Assembly: GCA_015494005.1 (NCBI GenBank)
Contig: WGCB01000798.1
Span: 1 to 10,081 of the forward strand
Length of the DNA stretch: 10,081 nucleotides
Direction of reading: 5' to 3'
DNA from: Caldilineaceae bacterium
GTDB lineage: Bacteria > Chloroflexota > Anaerolineae > Caldilineales > Caldilineaceae
Position 1 is the stretch's first letter. Each line of letters starts with the position of its first letter. Of the stretch, positions 1 through 6,582 are shown piece after piece. A program made the translations under genes and the position numbers. Under the pieces are notes generated by a model. It searched no databases and was not told where the DNA came from. It worked only from the letters and a program-made list of their open reading frames with translations.

Positions 1-761
1 CCCAGGAGACAGGCCACGATGATGGCGGACCAGGCCCGGGTGGTGTGCAGGATGCTGGCCTCGGTCTTGATGTAGACGCCCAGCAGCTTCACGGAGCCGC
101 CGAAGAACTCGGCCACGATGGCGCCGATCATGCTCAGGGTGGAGCTGAGCTTGAAGGCGTTGAAGATGTAGGGCAGGGCCGAGGGCACCCGCAGCTTGAG
201 AAAGATGTCCTTCTCCGGCGCGGCGTAGGAGCGCATGAGGTCCAGGGCGCCGGGGGGCAGGCTGGTGAGGCCCCGGAAGGTGCTGATCATGGTGGGGAAG
301 AAGCACATGAGGGCCACGATGGCGATCTTGGAGCCGGCGTCGATGCCGAACCAGACGATGGCCAGGGGCGCGAAGGCGATGATGGGGATGGAGTTGGAGG
401 CCACGGCCACGGGCAGGAGCAGGTCCGCCAGCACGTGCCAGCGGATGGCGACGATGGCCACCAGGATCCCCAGGCCACAGCCCAGGGCAAAACCGGCCAG
501 GGCCTCCCGGAAGGTGTTCATCCCGTACTCCAGCAGGGTGGCGTAGTTGTTGACGAACTCCTGGAAGATGGCGTGGGGCGCGGGCAGGAGGAAGACGTTG
601 ATGTTGAAGAGGCGCACCACCGCCTCCCAGAAGGCGGTCACCAGGATGAAGACCAGGATGGAGGGGAAGTAGCGGTGCAGCCAGTGCGCGATGCTGGCCC
701 CCAGGCCTTCCGGCTCCAGCTCTTCCAACTCTTCGGGCAGGGTGGTCACGGAACTGGTCAT
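1..761 (-). CDS. ABC transporter permease, SsuC/TauC-like (C-terminus beyond window)
   Basis: Inner-membrane permease of a nitrate/sulfonate/taurine/pyrimidine-type ABC importer. The ATG lies at 761 and the frame stays open to the left edge, giving 253 visible residues; the family is usually about 250-280, so only the last residues are missing. A charged N-terminus (about 1-30) is followed by hydrophobic segments near residues 33-50, 85-107, 113-135 and 145-160. The EAA-type ATPase-contact loop is near 173-205 ([20 protein letters not shown], then ALPY). It is the last visible cistron, 138 bases after the ATPase gene, across a repeat-filled spacer. The ribosome site is weak (GAAAGAAACC before ATG). 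It is a distant paralogue of the permease at 1771-2616: both carry LMRSYAA and a PIIA-(V/F)-AP segment. The two probably form a heterodimeric channel, although two separate systems sharing one ATPase are also possible. The substrate is not determinable. Confidence 0.9.
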   Translation of the reverse strand, partial: MTSSVTTLPEELEELEPEGLGASIAHWLHRYFPSILVFILVTAFWEAVVRLFNINVFLLPAPHAIFQEFVNNYATLLEYGMNTFREALAGFALGCGLGILVAIVAIRWHVLADLLLPVAVASNSIPIIAFAPLAIVWFGIDAGSKIAIVALMCFFPTMISTFRGLTSLPPGALDLMRSYAAPEKDIFLKLRVPSALPYIFNAFKLSSTLSMIGAIVAEFFGGSVKLLGVYIKTEASILHTTRAWSAIIVACLL

Positions 762-770
762 GGTTTCTTT

Positions 771-847
<77 letters not shown>

Positions 848-861
848 CGGGGTGGAGATCC

Positions 862-893
862 CCAATCAACTAGGCAACCAATCCACCAATCAA
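862..893. repeat. Octamer repeat, CCAATCMA type, 4 units
   Basis: Four 8-bp units in phase: CCAATCAA, CTAGGCAA (degenerate), CCAATCCA and CCAATCAA. On the transcribed strand they read TTGATTGG/TGGATTGG. The block sits between the ATPase stop codon and the CGGGAWR heptamer array, so one spacer holds two unrelated repeat families with different periods. Confidence 0.75.
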
Positions 894-899
894 CACCTG

Positions 900-1697
900 C
901 TACACGGCCTTGGTGAACTCTTCCTTCAGCGTCTCTCGCACCTCGGTCATGAGCTCGAAGTAGCGCTCGGACTCCCGGGTCTCGAAGGTACGAGGGTAGG
1001 GTAGGTCGATGGGCACGATGCTGGCGATGCGTCCCGGCCGAGGGGACATGACCACTACCCGGTTGGAGAGGAAGACCGCCTCCGGGATGCTGTGGGTGAC
1101 GAAGACGATGGTCTTGCCCGTCTGCTCCCAGATGCGCAGCAGCTCCAGGTTCATGTTCTCCCGGGTGAACTCGTCCAGGGCGCCGAAGGGCTCGTCCATG
1201 AGCAGCATGGGCGGCTCGAAGACCAGGGCCCGGGCGATGGAGACCCGCTGCTGCATGCCGCCGGAGAGCTGCCAGGGATAGTGGTTGTGGAAGTCGTCCA
1301 GCCCCACCATGGAGAGCATCTTCGTCACCCGCTCCCTCCACTGGGATCGGTCCACCTGCATGACTTCCAGGGGCAGGCGCACGTTCCTGTGGACGGTCCG
1401 CCACTCGTAGAGGGTGGGGGCCTGGAAGACGAAGCCGTAGTCCCGGTCCAGGCGAGCCTGGTGGGGCGTCTTCCCGTTGACCCGGATCTCCCCCTGGGTG
1501 GCCTGGAGCAGATCGCTGATCAGCCGCAAGAGGGTGGACTTGCCGCAGCCCGATGGCCCCACGATGGAGACGAACTCCCCCGCGTGGACGGTCAGGTTCA
1601 CGTCCTGGAGGGCCACTACCCGGTCTGGTCCGCTGCCGAAGACTTTGTGGACGCCCTGGATCTCGATGATGGGTGTGCTGCTGGCTGGATTGGTCAT
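900..1697 (-). CDS. ABC transporter ATP-binding protein, SsuB/TauB/NrtD-like
   Basis: Cytoplasmic ATPase that powers the importer formed with the flanking permeases. All nucleotide-binding motifs are present: Walker A GPSGCGKST at residues 47-55, Q-loop Gln92, signature LSGGMQQR at 144-151, Walker B MLLMDE at 164-169 with catalytic Glu169, D-loop GALDE, and switch His202 in VTHS. The 265-residue length is normal for this family. The ATG at 1697 directly precedes the conserved N-terminal strand (IIEIQGVHKVF). No good Shine-Dalgarno sequence precedes it; the leader is made of repeat units ending CAACC-ATG. It lies between two permease genes. The family imports sulfonates, taurine, nitrate, cyanate, hydroxymethylpyrimidine or riboflavin; enzyme neighbours suggest an N-heterocycle or ureide here, which is inference. 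Confidence 0.95.
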   Translation of the reverse strand: MTNPASSTPIIEIQGVHKVFGSGPDRVVALQDVNLTVHAGEFVSIVGPSGCGKSTLLRLISDLLQATQGEIRVNGKTPHQARLDRDYGFVFQAPTLYEWRTVHRNVRLPLEVMQVDRSQWRERVTKMLSMVGLDDFHNHYPWQLSGGMQQRVSIARALVFEPPMLLMDEPFGALDEFTRENMNLELLRIWEQTGKTIVFVTHSIPEAVFLSNRVVVMSPRPGRIASIVPIDLPYPRTFETRESERYFELMTEVRETLKEEFTKAV

Positions 1698-1703
1698 GGT
1701 TGG

Positions 1704-1773
1704 GTGTTTGGCAATTGGATGATGGTGATCCGTTGGTAGTTGGCTGTTGATTGCTGGCTGTTGGCCGTTTTCA
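1704..1773. repeat. Heptamer array, GTTGGYN type, about 10 phased units
   Basis: Ten 7-bp units, each starting with G, can be laid in one phase. The clearest are GTTGGTA, GTTGGCT, GTTGATT, GCTGGCT and GTTGGCC (1732-1766), and the last, GTTTTCA, contains the stop codon of the upstream permease (complement TGA, 1771-1773). The left part (GTGTTTG, GCAATTG, GATGATG, GTGATCC) is much more degenerate. The array fills nearly the whole 73-base spacer and takes the place of a normal ribosome-binding site for the ATPase gene. Confidence 0.65.
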
Positions 1774-2616
1774 GGGGTGCCGCCAGCGCACCAGGAAGCG
1801 CTCCGCCAGGCTCACCGCGCCGTAGAAGGCCATGCCCAGGAGGGAGGCGGCGATGATGGTGGCCCAGAGGAAGCCCGGGTTGAAGGTGTTGAACTGGGAG
1901 CCGTAGACGATCTGCACCCCCAGGCCCCGGGTGGAGCCCACGGGCAGCTCCCCGATGATGGCGCCGATGACGCTGGCCGTGGCCGAGATCTTCAGCGCGG
2001 TGAAGAGGTAGGGCACGGAGGCCGGCAGCCGCAGCTTGAAGAAGATCTGGGCCTTGGTGGCCGCGTACGATCGCATCAGGTTCAGGGCGTCCCGCTCCAC
2101 CGAGACGAAGCCCCGGAGCACGTTGATGGTCACCGGGAAGAAGGTCAGGTAGGCGGCGATGATGGCCTTGGAGAGCCAGGGCGGCGCCCCCAGCTGGCCC
2201 ATGCCCACCACCACCATGGGCGCCACCGCGATGATGGGCACCGTCTGGGAGGCGATGACGTAGGGCAGCAGGCCCCGCTCCAGCAGGGGGGAGTGGATGA
2301 AGAGCACCGCCAGCAGAAAGCCCAGCACCCCGCCGATGGCGAAGCCGGCCACCGCCTCGAAGCCGGTGTAGAGGGCGTCCCGGAGGAGGAGCTGGTAGAC
2401 CGGCCCCTTGGGCGTGGGCTCCACAAAGGCCTGCAGGATGGTCAGGATGTGGGGCAGCTTGTACTCGGGCAGGTCGAGGAGGGCGATGGCCCCTTCCCAG
2501 ACGACGATCACGGCCAGGATGGCCCCGACCACCGTCAACCCTTTCCGCATCCTGGGGGAGGCCAGGACGCCGCCGGCAAGGGCCTGCTCCGGCGCTGTGG
2601 TCACGCTCTCAGCCAT
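1771..2616 (-). CDS. ABC transporter permease, SsuC/TauC-like
   Basis: First permease of the importer: 281 residues with a cytoplasmic N-terminus (1-25) and hydrophobic segments near 27-47, 84-107, 115-138, 150-168 and 250-268. The EAA-type loop, LMRSYAATKAQIFFKLRLPA (180-199) then SVPY, is the expected ATPase contact. The ATG at 2616 overlaps the end of the molybdenum-subunit gene by eight bases (ATGGCTGA), which implies translational coupling and links the transporter to the oxidoreductase. A purine-rich AGAGAGGGA lies a few bases upstream, inside the previous gene. The gene ends 73 bases before the ATPase. It differs clearly from the second permease (1-761) in its loops and N-terminus, consistent with a heterodimer. 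Substrate unknown. Confidence 0.93.
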   Translation of the reverse strand: MAESVTTAPEQALAGGVLASPRMRKGLTVVGAILAVIVVWEGAIALLDLPEYKLPHILTILQAFVEPTPKGPVYQLLLRDALYTGFEAVAGFAIGGVLGFLLAVLFIHSPLLERGLLPYVIASQTVPIIAVAPMVVVGMGQLGAPPWLSKAIIAAYLTFFPVTINVLRGFVSVERDALNLMRSYAATKAQIFFKLRLPASVPYLFTALKISATASVIGAIIGELPVGSTRGLGVQIVYGSQFNTFNPGFLWATIIAASLLGMAFYGAVSLAERFLVRWRHP

Positions 2617-4969
2617 GGTCTGCTTCCCTCTCTGTCCGCTCCCCGCGGATCAGCTCAAAGAGGCGGTTGGGGCTCAGGGGGATCTCCCGGATCTCCAGCC
2701 CTGGGATGTCCAGCGCGTCCTCCACGGCCTGGGCGAAGAGGGGCCCCACCGGGATGGCCCCGGCCTCCCCCGCGCCCTTGACGCCCAGGGGGTTCAGGGG
2801 AGAGGGGGTCTCCAGATGGTCCGAAATGATGGCCGGGACGTCCGTGGCCGTGGGCAGCAGGTAGTCCATGAAGGAAGCGTTGAGCAGGGTGCCGTTCTCG
2901 CTGAAGAAGAGCTGCTCGTAGAAGGCGTTGCCGATGCCCTGGGCCACGCCTCCCTGGATCTGCCCCTCCAGGATCAGGGGGTTGATCACCTTGCCGCAGT
3001 CGTGGACCACCACGTACTTCTGGATCTCCACCAGCATGGTCTCCGGGTCGATCTCCAGGATCATGGCGTGGACGCCGCTGGCTGTGGCCCCTCGCTCCGG
3101 CCCGAAGTAGGCCGTGGCCTCCAGGCCGGGCTCCGCGTCGGGCTTCACCGCGCCCCGCAGGGGGTTGGCCTTCACCGCCAGCTCCCCCAGCTTGATGGCC
3201 GAGTCGGGCACGCCCTTCACCCGCACTGTGCCGTCCACCAGCTCCAGATCCTCCTCCGCCACCTCCAGCTCCTCGCTGGCCATCTTCAGGATCTTGCGGC
3301 GCACGGCCTGGGCCCCGGCGTGGATGGCGTTGCCGGCCACCACCGCGCCCCGGCTGGCGAAGGTCCCCGCGCCCCAGTAGAACTGGTCCGTGTCCCCGGT
3401 GACCAGGAAGATGTCTCCCACGTCCACCCCCAGCTGCTCGGCCACCAGCTGGGCGAAGGAAGTGAAGTGGCCCTGGCCCTGGGTGCCGATGCCCGTGGCC
3501 ACGCTCACCTTGCCGCTGGCCTCCACCGTGACCCGGGCCCCCTCGTAGGGTCCGATGCCCGTGCCCTCCACGTAGGTGACGATGCCCAGGCCCACCTTGC
3601 GCCCCTCCGCCCGCAGCCGGGGCTGCTCCTCCTGGATGAAGCGCTGGTAGTCGATGAGCTCCAGGGCCTTGTCCAGCGCGGGCTCGTAGTTGCCGCTGTC
3701 GTAGACCAGGGGGGCGAAGTCCTGGTAGATGATCTGGTTGTTGTAGGGGAACTTATCCGGCGGGATGAAGTTGCGTCGTCGGATCTCGGCTCGATCCAGG
3801 CCCAGCTCCCGGGCGGCCAGGTCCAGGAGCCGCTCCATGACGAAGACGCCATGCTGCCGGCCCGCGCCCCGGTAGGGGGTGACGATGGGCTTGTTGGTGA
3901 AGACCACTCGGAACTCGGAGTAGTAGTTGGGCACGTCGTAGCAGCCCAGCAGGGTGCACTGGCTGTTGATGGGCACGGTCAGGCCGTAGGGATCGTAGGC
4001 CCCGGTGTCGTGGAGGAAGACGTCCTTCACCCCCAGGATGCGGCCGTCCTGGGTCAGGGCCATCTCCGCCTGGTGGATCTGGCCCCGCTCCTGGGTGGTG
4101 GCGTAGAAGTTCTCCTCCCGGTCCTCGATCCACTTGACCGGACGTTTCAGCTGCATGCTGACCCAGGGCAGGAGCATCTCCTCCGGGTAGAACATCATGA
4201 TCTTGGGGCCGAAGCCGCCGCCGATGAAGGGGGCGATGACCCGCACCTGGTGCTCCGAGAGGCCCAGCATGGCCGCCAGCCCGTTGCGGATGGGGATGGG
4301 GGCCTGGGTGGTGTCCCAGACGGTCAGGTGCTGGCTCTTGAAGTCCCAGTGGGCCACGATGCCCCGGTTCTCCATGGCCGCGGCCGTGCCCCGGTCGTAG
4401 ACGAAGCGGCGGGAGATGACCACGTCCGCCTGCTCCCGGGCCGTGGCGTAGCTCCCCTTCTCCTGGATCACATGGGCGGCCAGGTTGCTCTCCAGATCCT
4501 CGTGGACCCGAGGCGCGTCGGGCTGCAGGGCCTCCTCCAGGTCCACCACCCCGGGCAGGGGCTCGTACTCCACGAAGATCTCCTCCGCCGCGTCCTCGGC
4601 GATGTAGCGGCTCTCCGCCACCACCATGGCCACCGCCTCGCCGGCGTGGCGCACCTTGTCCTTGGCCAGGGGCACCTGGGTCCGCTGGTGGAAAACGATG
4701 TCCTTCACCGGAGGCGGGGGCACCAGCAGAGGGCCGGGCCGCCAGTAGTCGCCCAGGTCCTCCGCGGTGTAGACGGCCACCACGCCGGGGCGCTCCCGGG
4801 CCGCGGCCGTGTCGATGCGGCGGATGCGGGCGTGGGCCAGGTCGCTGCGCACGAAGGCCACGTGGAGCATGTCGGGCAGGTGCACGTCGTCCACGAAGAG
4901 GGCCTGTCCTGTGAGTAGCCGAGGATCTTCGTTGCGTTTGATGGGCTTGCCGAAGTAGCGAGTGGTCAT
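2609..4969 (-). CDS. Molybdenum hydroxylase large (molybdopterin-binding) subunit, xanthine dehydrogenase/CoxL family
   Basis: Catalytic subunit (786 residues) of a heterotrimeric molybdenum hydroxylase that inserts water-derived oxygen at an electron-poor carbon, usually of an N-heterocycle or aldehyde. The aldehyde-oxidase hammerhead domain covers about residues 15-140. Cofactor motifs follow: IGGGFGPK (249-256), active-site loop TPYRGAGR (364-371), GTQGQG (495-500), VVHDCGKVINP (654-664) and GVKGAGEAG (729-737) with the expected catalytic Glu735. The loop is the AYRGAGR form II type, not the AYRCSFR of aerobic CO dehydrogenase, so the Cys that binds copper there is absent and CO oxidation is not supported. 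The ATG at 4969 follows CAGGACGAACC. It is the third gene of an M-S-L set and overlaps the next permease by eight bases. The exact substrate cannot be assigned; xanthine-, nicotinate-, purine- or uracil-dehydrogenase-like roles are all possible. Confidence 0.93.
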   Translation of the reverse strand: MTTRYFGKPIKRNEDPRLLTGQALFVDDVHLPDMLHVAFVRSDLAHARIRRIDTAAARERPGVVAVYTAEDLGDYWRPGPLLVPPPPVKDIVFHQRTQVPLAKDKVRHAGEAVAMVVAESRYIAEDAAEEIFVEYEPLPGVVDLEEALQPDAPRVHEDLESNLAAHVIQEKGSYATAREQADVVISRRFVYDRGTAAAMENRGIVAHWDFKSQHLTVWDTTQAPIPIRNGLAAMLGLSEHQVRVIAPFIGGGFGPKIMMFYPEEMLLPWVSMQLKRPVKWIEDREENFYATTQERGQIHQAEMALTQDGRILGVKDVFLHDTGAYDPYGLTVPINSQCTLLGCYDVPNYYSEFRVVFTNKPIVTPYRGAGRQHGVFVMERLLDLAARELGLDRAEIRRRNFIPPDKFPYNNQIIYQDFAPLVYDSGNYEPALDKALELIDYQRFIQEEQPRLRAEGRKVGLGIVTYVEGTGIGPYEGARVTVEASGKVSVATGIGTQGQGHFTSFAQLVAEQLGVDVGDIFLVTGDTDQFYWGAGTFASRGAVVAGNAIHAGAQAVRRKILKMASEELEVAEEDLELVDGTVRVKGVPDSAIKLGELAVKANPLRGAVKPDAEPGLEATAYFGPERGATASGVHAMILEIDPETMLVEIQKYVVVHDCGKVINPLILEGQIQGGVAQGIGNAFYEQLFFSENGTLLNASFMDYLLPTATDVPAIISDHLETPSPLNPLGVKGAGEAGAIPVGPLFAQAVEDALDIPGLEIREIPLSPNRLFELIRGERTEREADHG

Positions 4970-5004
4970 GGTTCGTCCTGTGGCGTGGGTTGGGGGATGG
5001 ACGC

Positions 5005-5490
5005 TCAGCCGCGCATCTTCTCCGCGGCCAGCTGGACCGCTTCCACGATCTTCTGGTAGCCGGTGCAGCGGCAGAGGTTCCCGGAGAGGGCCTCCCGGAT
5101 CTCCGCCTCGGTGGGGTCAGGGTTTTCCTCCAGGAAGGGCACCAGGGTCATGAGGAAGCCGGGCGTGCAGAACCCGCACTGGAGCCCGTGGGCCTCCCAG
5201 AAGCCCTGCTGCAGGGGGTGCAGGTCCTCCGGATCCGGGCCGGAGGCCAGCCCCTCCACCGTGGTGATGGCCTGGCCCTGGACCTGCACCGCGAAGAGCA
5301 GGCAGGAGCGCACCGGCTCCCCGTTCAGGAGGATGGTGCAGGCGCCGCAGACGCCGTGCTCGCAGCCCACGTGGGTGCCGGTCAGATCCAGCTCGTGGCG
5401 CAGGAAATCGCTCAGGAGCATCCGTGGCTCCACCTGCCGGGTGTATTCCTGTCCATTCACGGTGACCGTGACCGCAATGTGCTCGTTCAA
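5005..5490 (-). CDS. Molybdenum hydroxylase small subunit, two [2Fe-2S] clusters (TTG start)
   Basis: Electron-transfer subunit of 161 residues, a typical length, passing electrons from the molybdenum centre to FAD. The N-terminal plant-ferredoxin-type cluster is bound by Cys43, Cys48, Cys51 and Cys63 (CEHGVCGAC...C). The second, helical-domain cluster is bound by Cys105, Cys108, Cys140 and Cys142 (QCGFC...CRC). All eight cysteines are present. I place the start at TTG 5490 because GGAGG lies five bases upstream and the protein then begins just before the conserved strand IAVTVTVNGQEY. An in-frame ATG at 5547 would add 19 residues, but they are encoded by the repeat-rich spacer, do not resemble the family and have no ribosome site. 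The gene ends 35 bases before the large subunit. Confidence 0.92.
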   Translation of the reverse strand: MNEHIAVTVTVNGQEYTRQVEPRMLLSDFLRHELDLTGTHVGCEHGVCGACTILLNGEPVRSCLLFAVQVQGQAITTVEGLASGPDPEDLHPLQQGFWEAHGLQCGFCTPGFLMTLVPFLEENPDPTEAEIREALSGNLCRCTGYQKIVEAVQLAAEKMRG

Positions 5491-5495
5491 GGTGT

Positions 5496-5500
5496 CCTCC
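5496..5500 (-). promoter_or_regulatory. Shine-Dalgarno site deciding the TTG start
   Basis: On the minus strand GGAGG (within CGGGAGGACACC) stands five bases before TTG at 5490. It is a near-ideal ribosome site at normal spacing and is the main reason for preferring the TTG over the upstream in-frame ATG at 5547. Confidence 0.8.
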
Positions 5501-5506
5501 CGTGTA

Positions 5507-5541
5507 GCTGGAAGTTGGGAGTCGGGAGCTGGGAGACGGCC
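5507..5541. repeat. Heptamer repeat, GYYGGGA type, 5 units
   Basis: Units GCTGGAA, GTTGGGA, GTCGGGA, GCTGGGA and GACGGCC are in exact 7-bp phase. They lie just upstream of the small-subunit ribosome site. The same GCTGGAA/GTTGGRA motif recurs in the spacer at 8889-8902, so two distant spacers share a repeat family. Confidence 0.8.
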
Positions 5542-5548
5542 TCCCAAC
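5514..5548. repeat. Inverted repeat, potential intercistronic hairpin
   Basis: GTTGGGAG (5514-5521) is perfectly complementary to CTCCCAAC (5541-5548) with a 19-base loop. An alternative tighter stem is TGGGAG (5530-5535) with CTCCCA (5541-5546) and a 5-base loop. In the mRNA this lies between the FAD-subunit stop and the small-subunit ribosome site. No U-tract follows, so an intrinsic terminator is unlikely; a role in mRNA stability or translation is possible but unproven. Confidence 0.5.
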
Positions 5549-5569
5549 CTCTACTCTCCAATCTCCCCC

Positions 5570-5604
5570 AATCTTCAATCTTCAGTCTTCAATCTTCAAT
5601 CTTA
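5570..5604. repeat. Heptamer tandem repeat, AATCTTC, 5 units
   Basis: Five phased units: AATCTTC, AATCTTC, AGTCTTC, AATCTTC and AATCTTA. The last contains the FAD-subunit stop codon (TTA, complement TAA, 5602-5604), so on the mRNA the GAAGATT-type array begins exactly at the stop. A related AATCTCC unit lies at 5560-5566, offset by three extra C bases. Confidence 0.9.
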
Positions 5605-6489
5605 CCCCTGCCCATTTTCCTTCGCCCGCTGCACCGCCACGCGCAGGGTGCGCCGGGCCAGCACCTTGACCAGGTGCCGCCGGTAGTCCGCGCTGGCGTG
5701 GATGTCGCTCACCGGGTCCACGTCCTGCCTGGCCGCGACCTCCGCCGCCTCCTGGATGGCCTCCTCCGTGGGCTCCTGCCCCTGGAGCACCTGGGCGGCT
5801 TGCCGAGCCGTCACCGGGCCATCCCCCACGCTCAGGTAGACCAGGCGGGCCTCCTGCACCCGGCCCTGCTCGTCCAGGGTGACCAGGGTGGCCAGCCCGG
5901 CCATGGCGAAGTCCCCGTGGCGTCGGGCCACCTCCTGGAAGGACCAGCCGGTGCGGGCCGGCAGGGGCGGCACGGCGATCTCCACCAGGAGCTCGTCCGG
6001 CTCCAGGGCCGTGGTGAAGAAGTCCACGAAGAACTCGTCCGCGCCGAGCCAGCGCTGGCCCCGCTTGCTCTCCAGGCGGAAGCGCCCCTGCAGCGCGGTG
6101 AGCACCGCCGGCAGCTCCGCCGCGGGGTCCGCGTGGGCCAGGCTGCCCCCGAAGGTGCCCCGGTTGCGGATCTGGGGGTGGGCGATGTGGGGCATGGTCT
6201 CGTGGATCAGGGGCGCCCGCTCCGCCACCAGGGGATCCCGCTCCACCTGGCGCTGGCGGGTCATGGCGCCGATGCGCAGGCCGCCATCGGATCCAGGGCG
6301 CACGAAGGCCAGGTCCGGCACCCGGTTCAGGTCCACCAGGACGCCGGGCCGGGCCAGGCGGAAGTTCATGGCCGGGACCAGGCTCTGCCCGCCTGCTAGG
6401 GGCTTGGCGTCGTAGTTGTAGCGCTCCAGCAGGTCCAGGGCCTGGTCCAGGGTGGTGGGTGCGAAGTACTGGAAGGGAGCTGGTTTCAT
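5602..6489 (-). CDS. Molybdenum hydroxylase medium (FAD-binding) subunit, CoxM/XdhB-like
   Basis: FAD subunit of the molybdenum hydroxylase, 295 residues, as usual for the family. It receives electrons from the [2Fe-2S] subunit and hands them to the terminal acceptor. Two FAD-binding motifs of the vanillyl-alcohol-oxidase/PCMH fold are clear: AGGQSLVPAMNFRLARP (32-48) and TFGGSLAHADPAAELPA (112-128). The C-terminal part from about 180 matches the CO-dehydrogenase flavoprotein C-terminal domain in position. The start at ATG 6489 is supported by AGGAG with seven bases of spacing and by the family-typical MKPAPFQYFAPTTL opening. It is the first gene of the M-S-L set. Repeat-rich spacers lie on both sides, separating it from the hydantoinase (93 bases) and the small subunit (111 bases). 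Confidence 0.94.
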   Translation of the reverse strand: MKPAPFQYFAPTTLDQALDLLERYNYDAKPLAGGQSLVPAMNFRLARPGVLVDLNRVPDLAFVRPGSDGGLRIGAMTRQRQVERDPLVAERAPLIHETMPHIAHPQIRNRGTFGGSLAHADPAAELPAVLTALQGRFRLESKRGQRWLGADEFFVDFFTTALEPDELLVEIAVPPLPARTGWSFQEVARRHGDFAMAGLATLVTLDEQGRVQEARLVYLSVGDGPVTARQAAQVLQGQEPTEEAIQEAAEVAARQDVDPVSDIHASADYRRHLVKVLARRTLRVAVQRAKENGQG

Positions 6490-6513
6490 GCGAAAGCTCC
6501 TGGGAATGAACAG

Positions 6514-6545
6514 GTGATTGGGTGATCGGGTAGTTGGGTGATCGG
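6514..6545. repeat. Octamer tandem repeat, GTGATYGG, 4 units
   Basis: Four 8-bp units in phase: GTGATTGG, GTGATCGG, GTAGTTGG and GTGATCGG, followed by a less regular G-rich tail to about 6570. It lies in the spacer between the hydantoinase stop and the FAD-subunit ribosome site. Confidence 0.85.
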
Positions 6546-6569
6546 GTTGGGCGATGGGTCGGGCAAGGG
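6520..6569 (+). other. Putative G-quadruplex motif (eight G3 tracts)
   Basis: GGG runs at 6520, 6528, 6536, 6544, 6549, 6556, 6561 and 6567 (first base given) are separated by loops of 5, 5, 5, 2, 4, 2 and 3 bases. This is a canonical quadruplex-compatible stretch on the template strand of the operon, mostly produced by the octamer repeat. Folding is a prediction from pattern only. Confidence 0.6.
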
Positions 6570-6582
6570 CTCTCCAGGCTCC

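Noticed and set aside
2408..4918. 836-codon open frame on the plus strand across the molybdenum-subunit gene, and similar long plus-strand frames at 45-1004, 1747-2781, 4990-6399 and 6538-8073
   Set aside because: They are antisense to genes with clear catalytic motifs, are rich in Gly, Asp, His, Val and Gln as expected from GC-rich complementary codons, and show no recognisable domain.
5491..5547. 19-residue N-terminal extension of the [2Fe-2S] subunit from ATG 5547
   Set aside because: It is encoded by repeat-type spacer, has no ribosome site and is outside the family's normal N-terminus; the GGAGG-TTG start is better supported.
2609..6489. Aerobic carbon monoxide dehydrogenase (coxMSL)
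   Set aside because: The gene order matches, but the large subunit has TPYRGAGR in place of the Cys-containing AYRCSFR loop.
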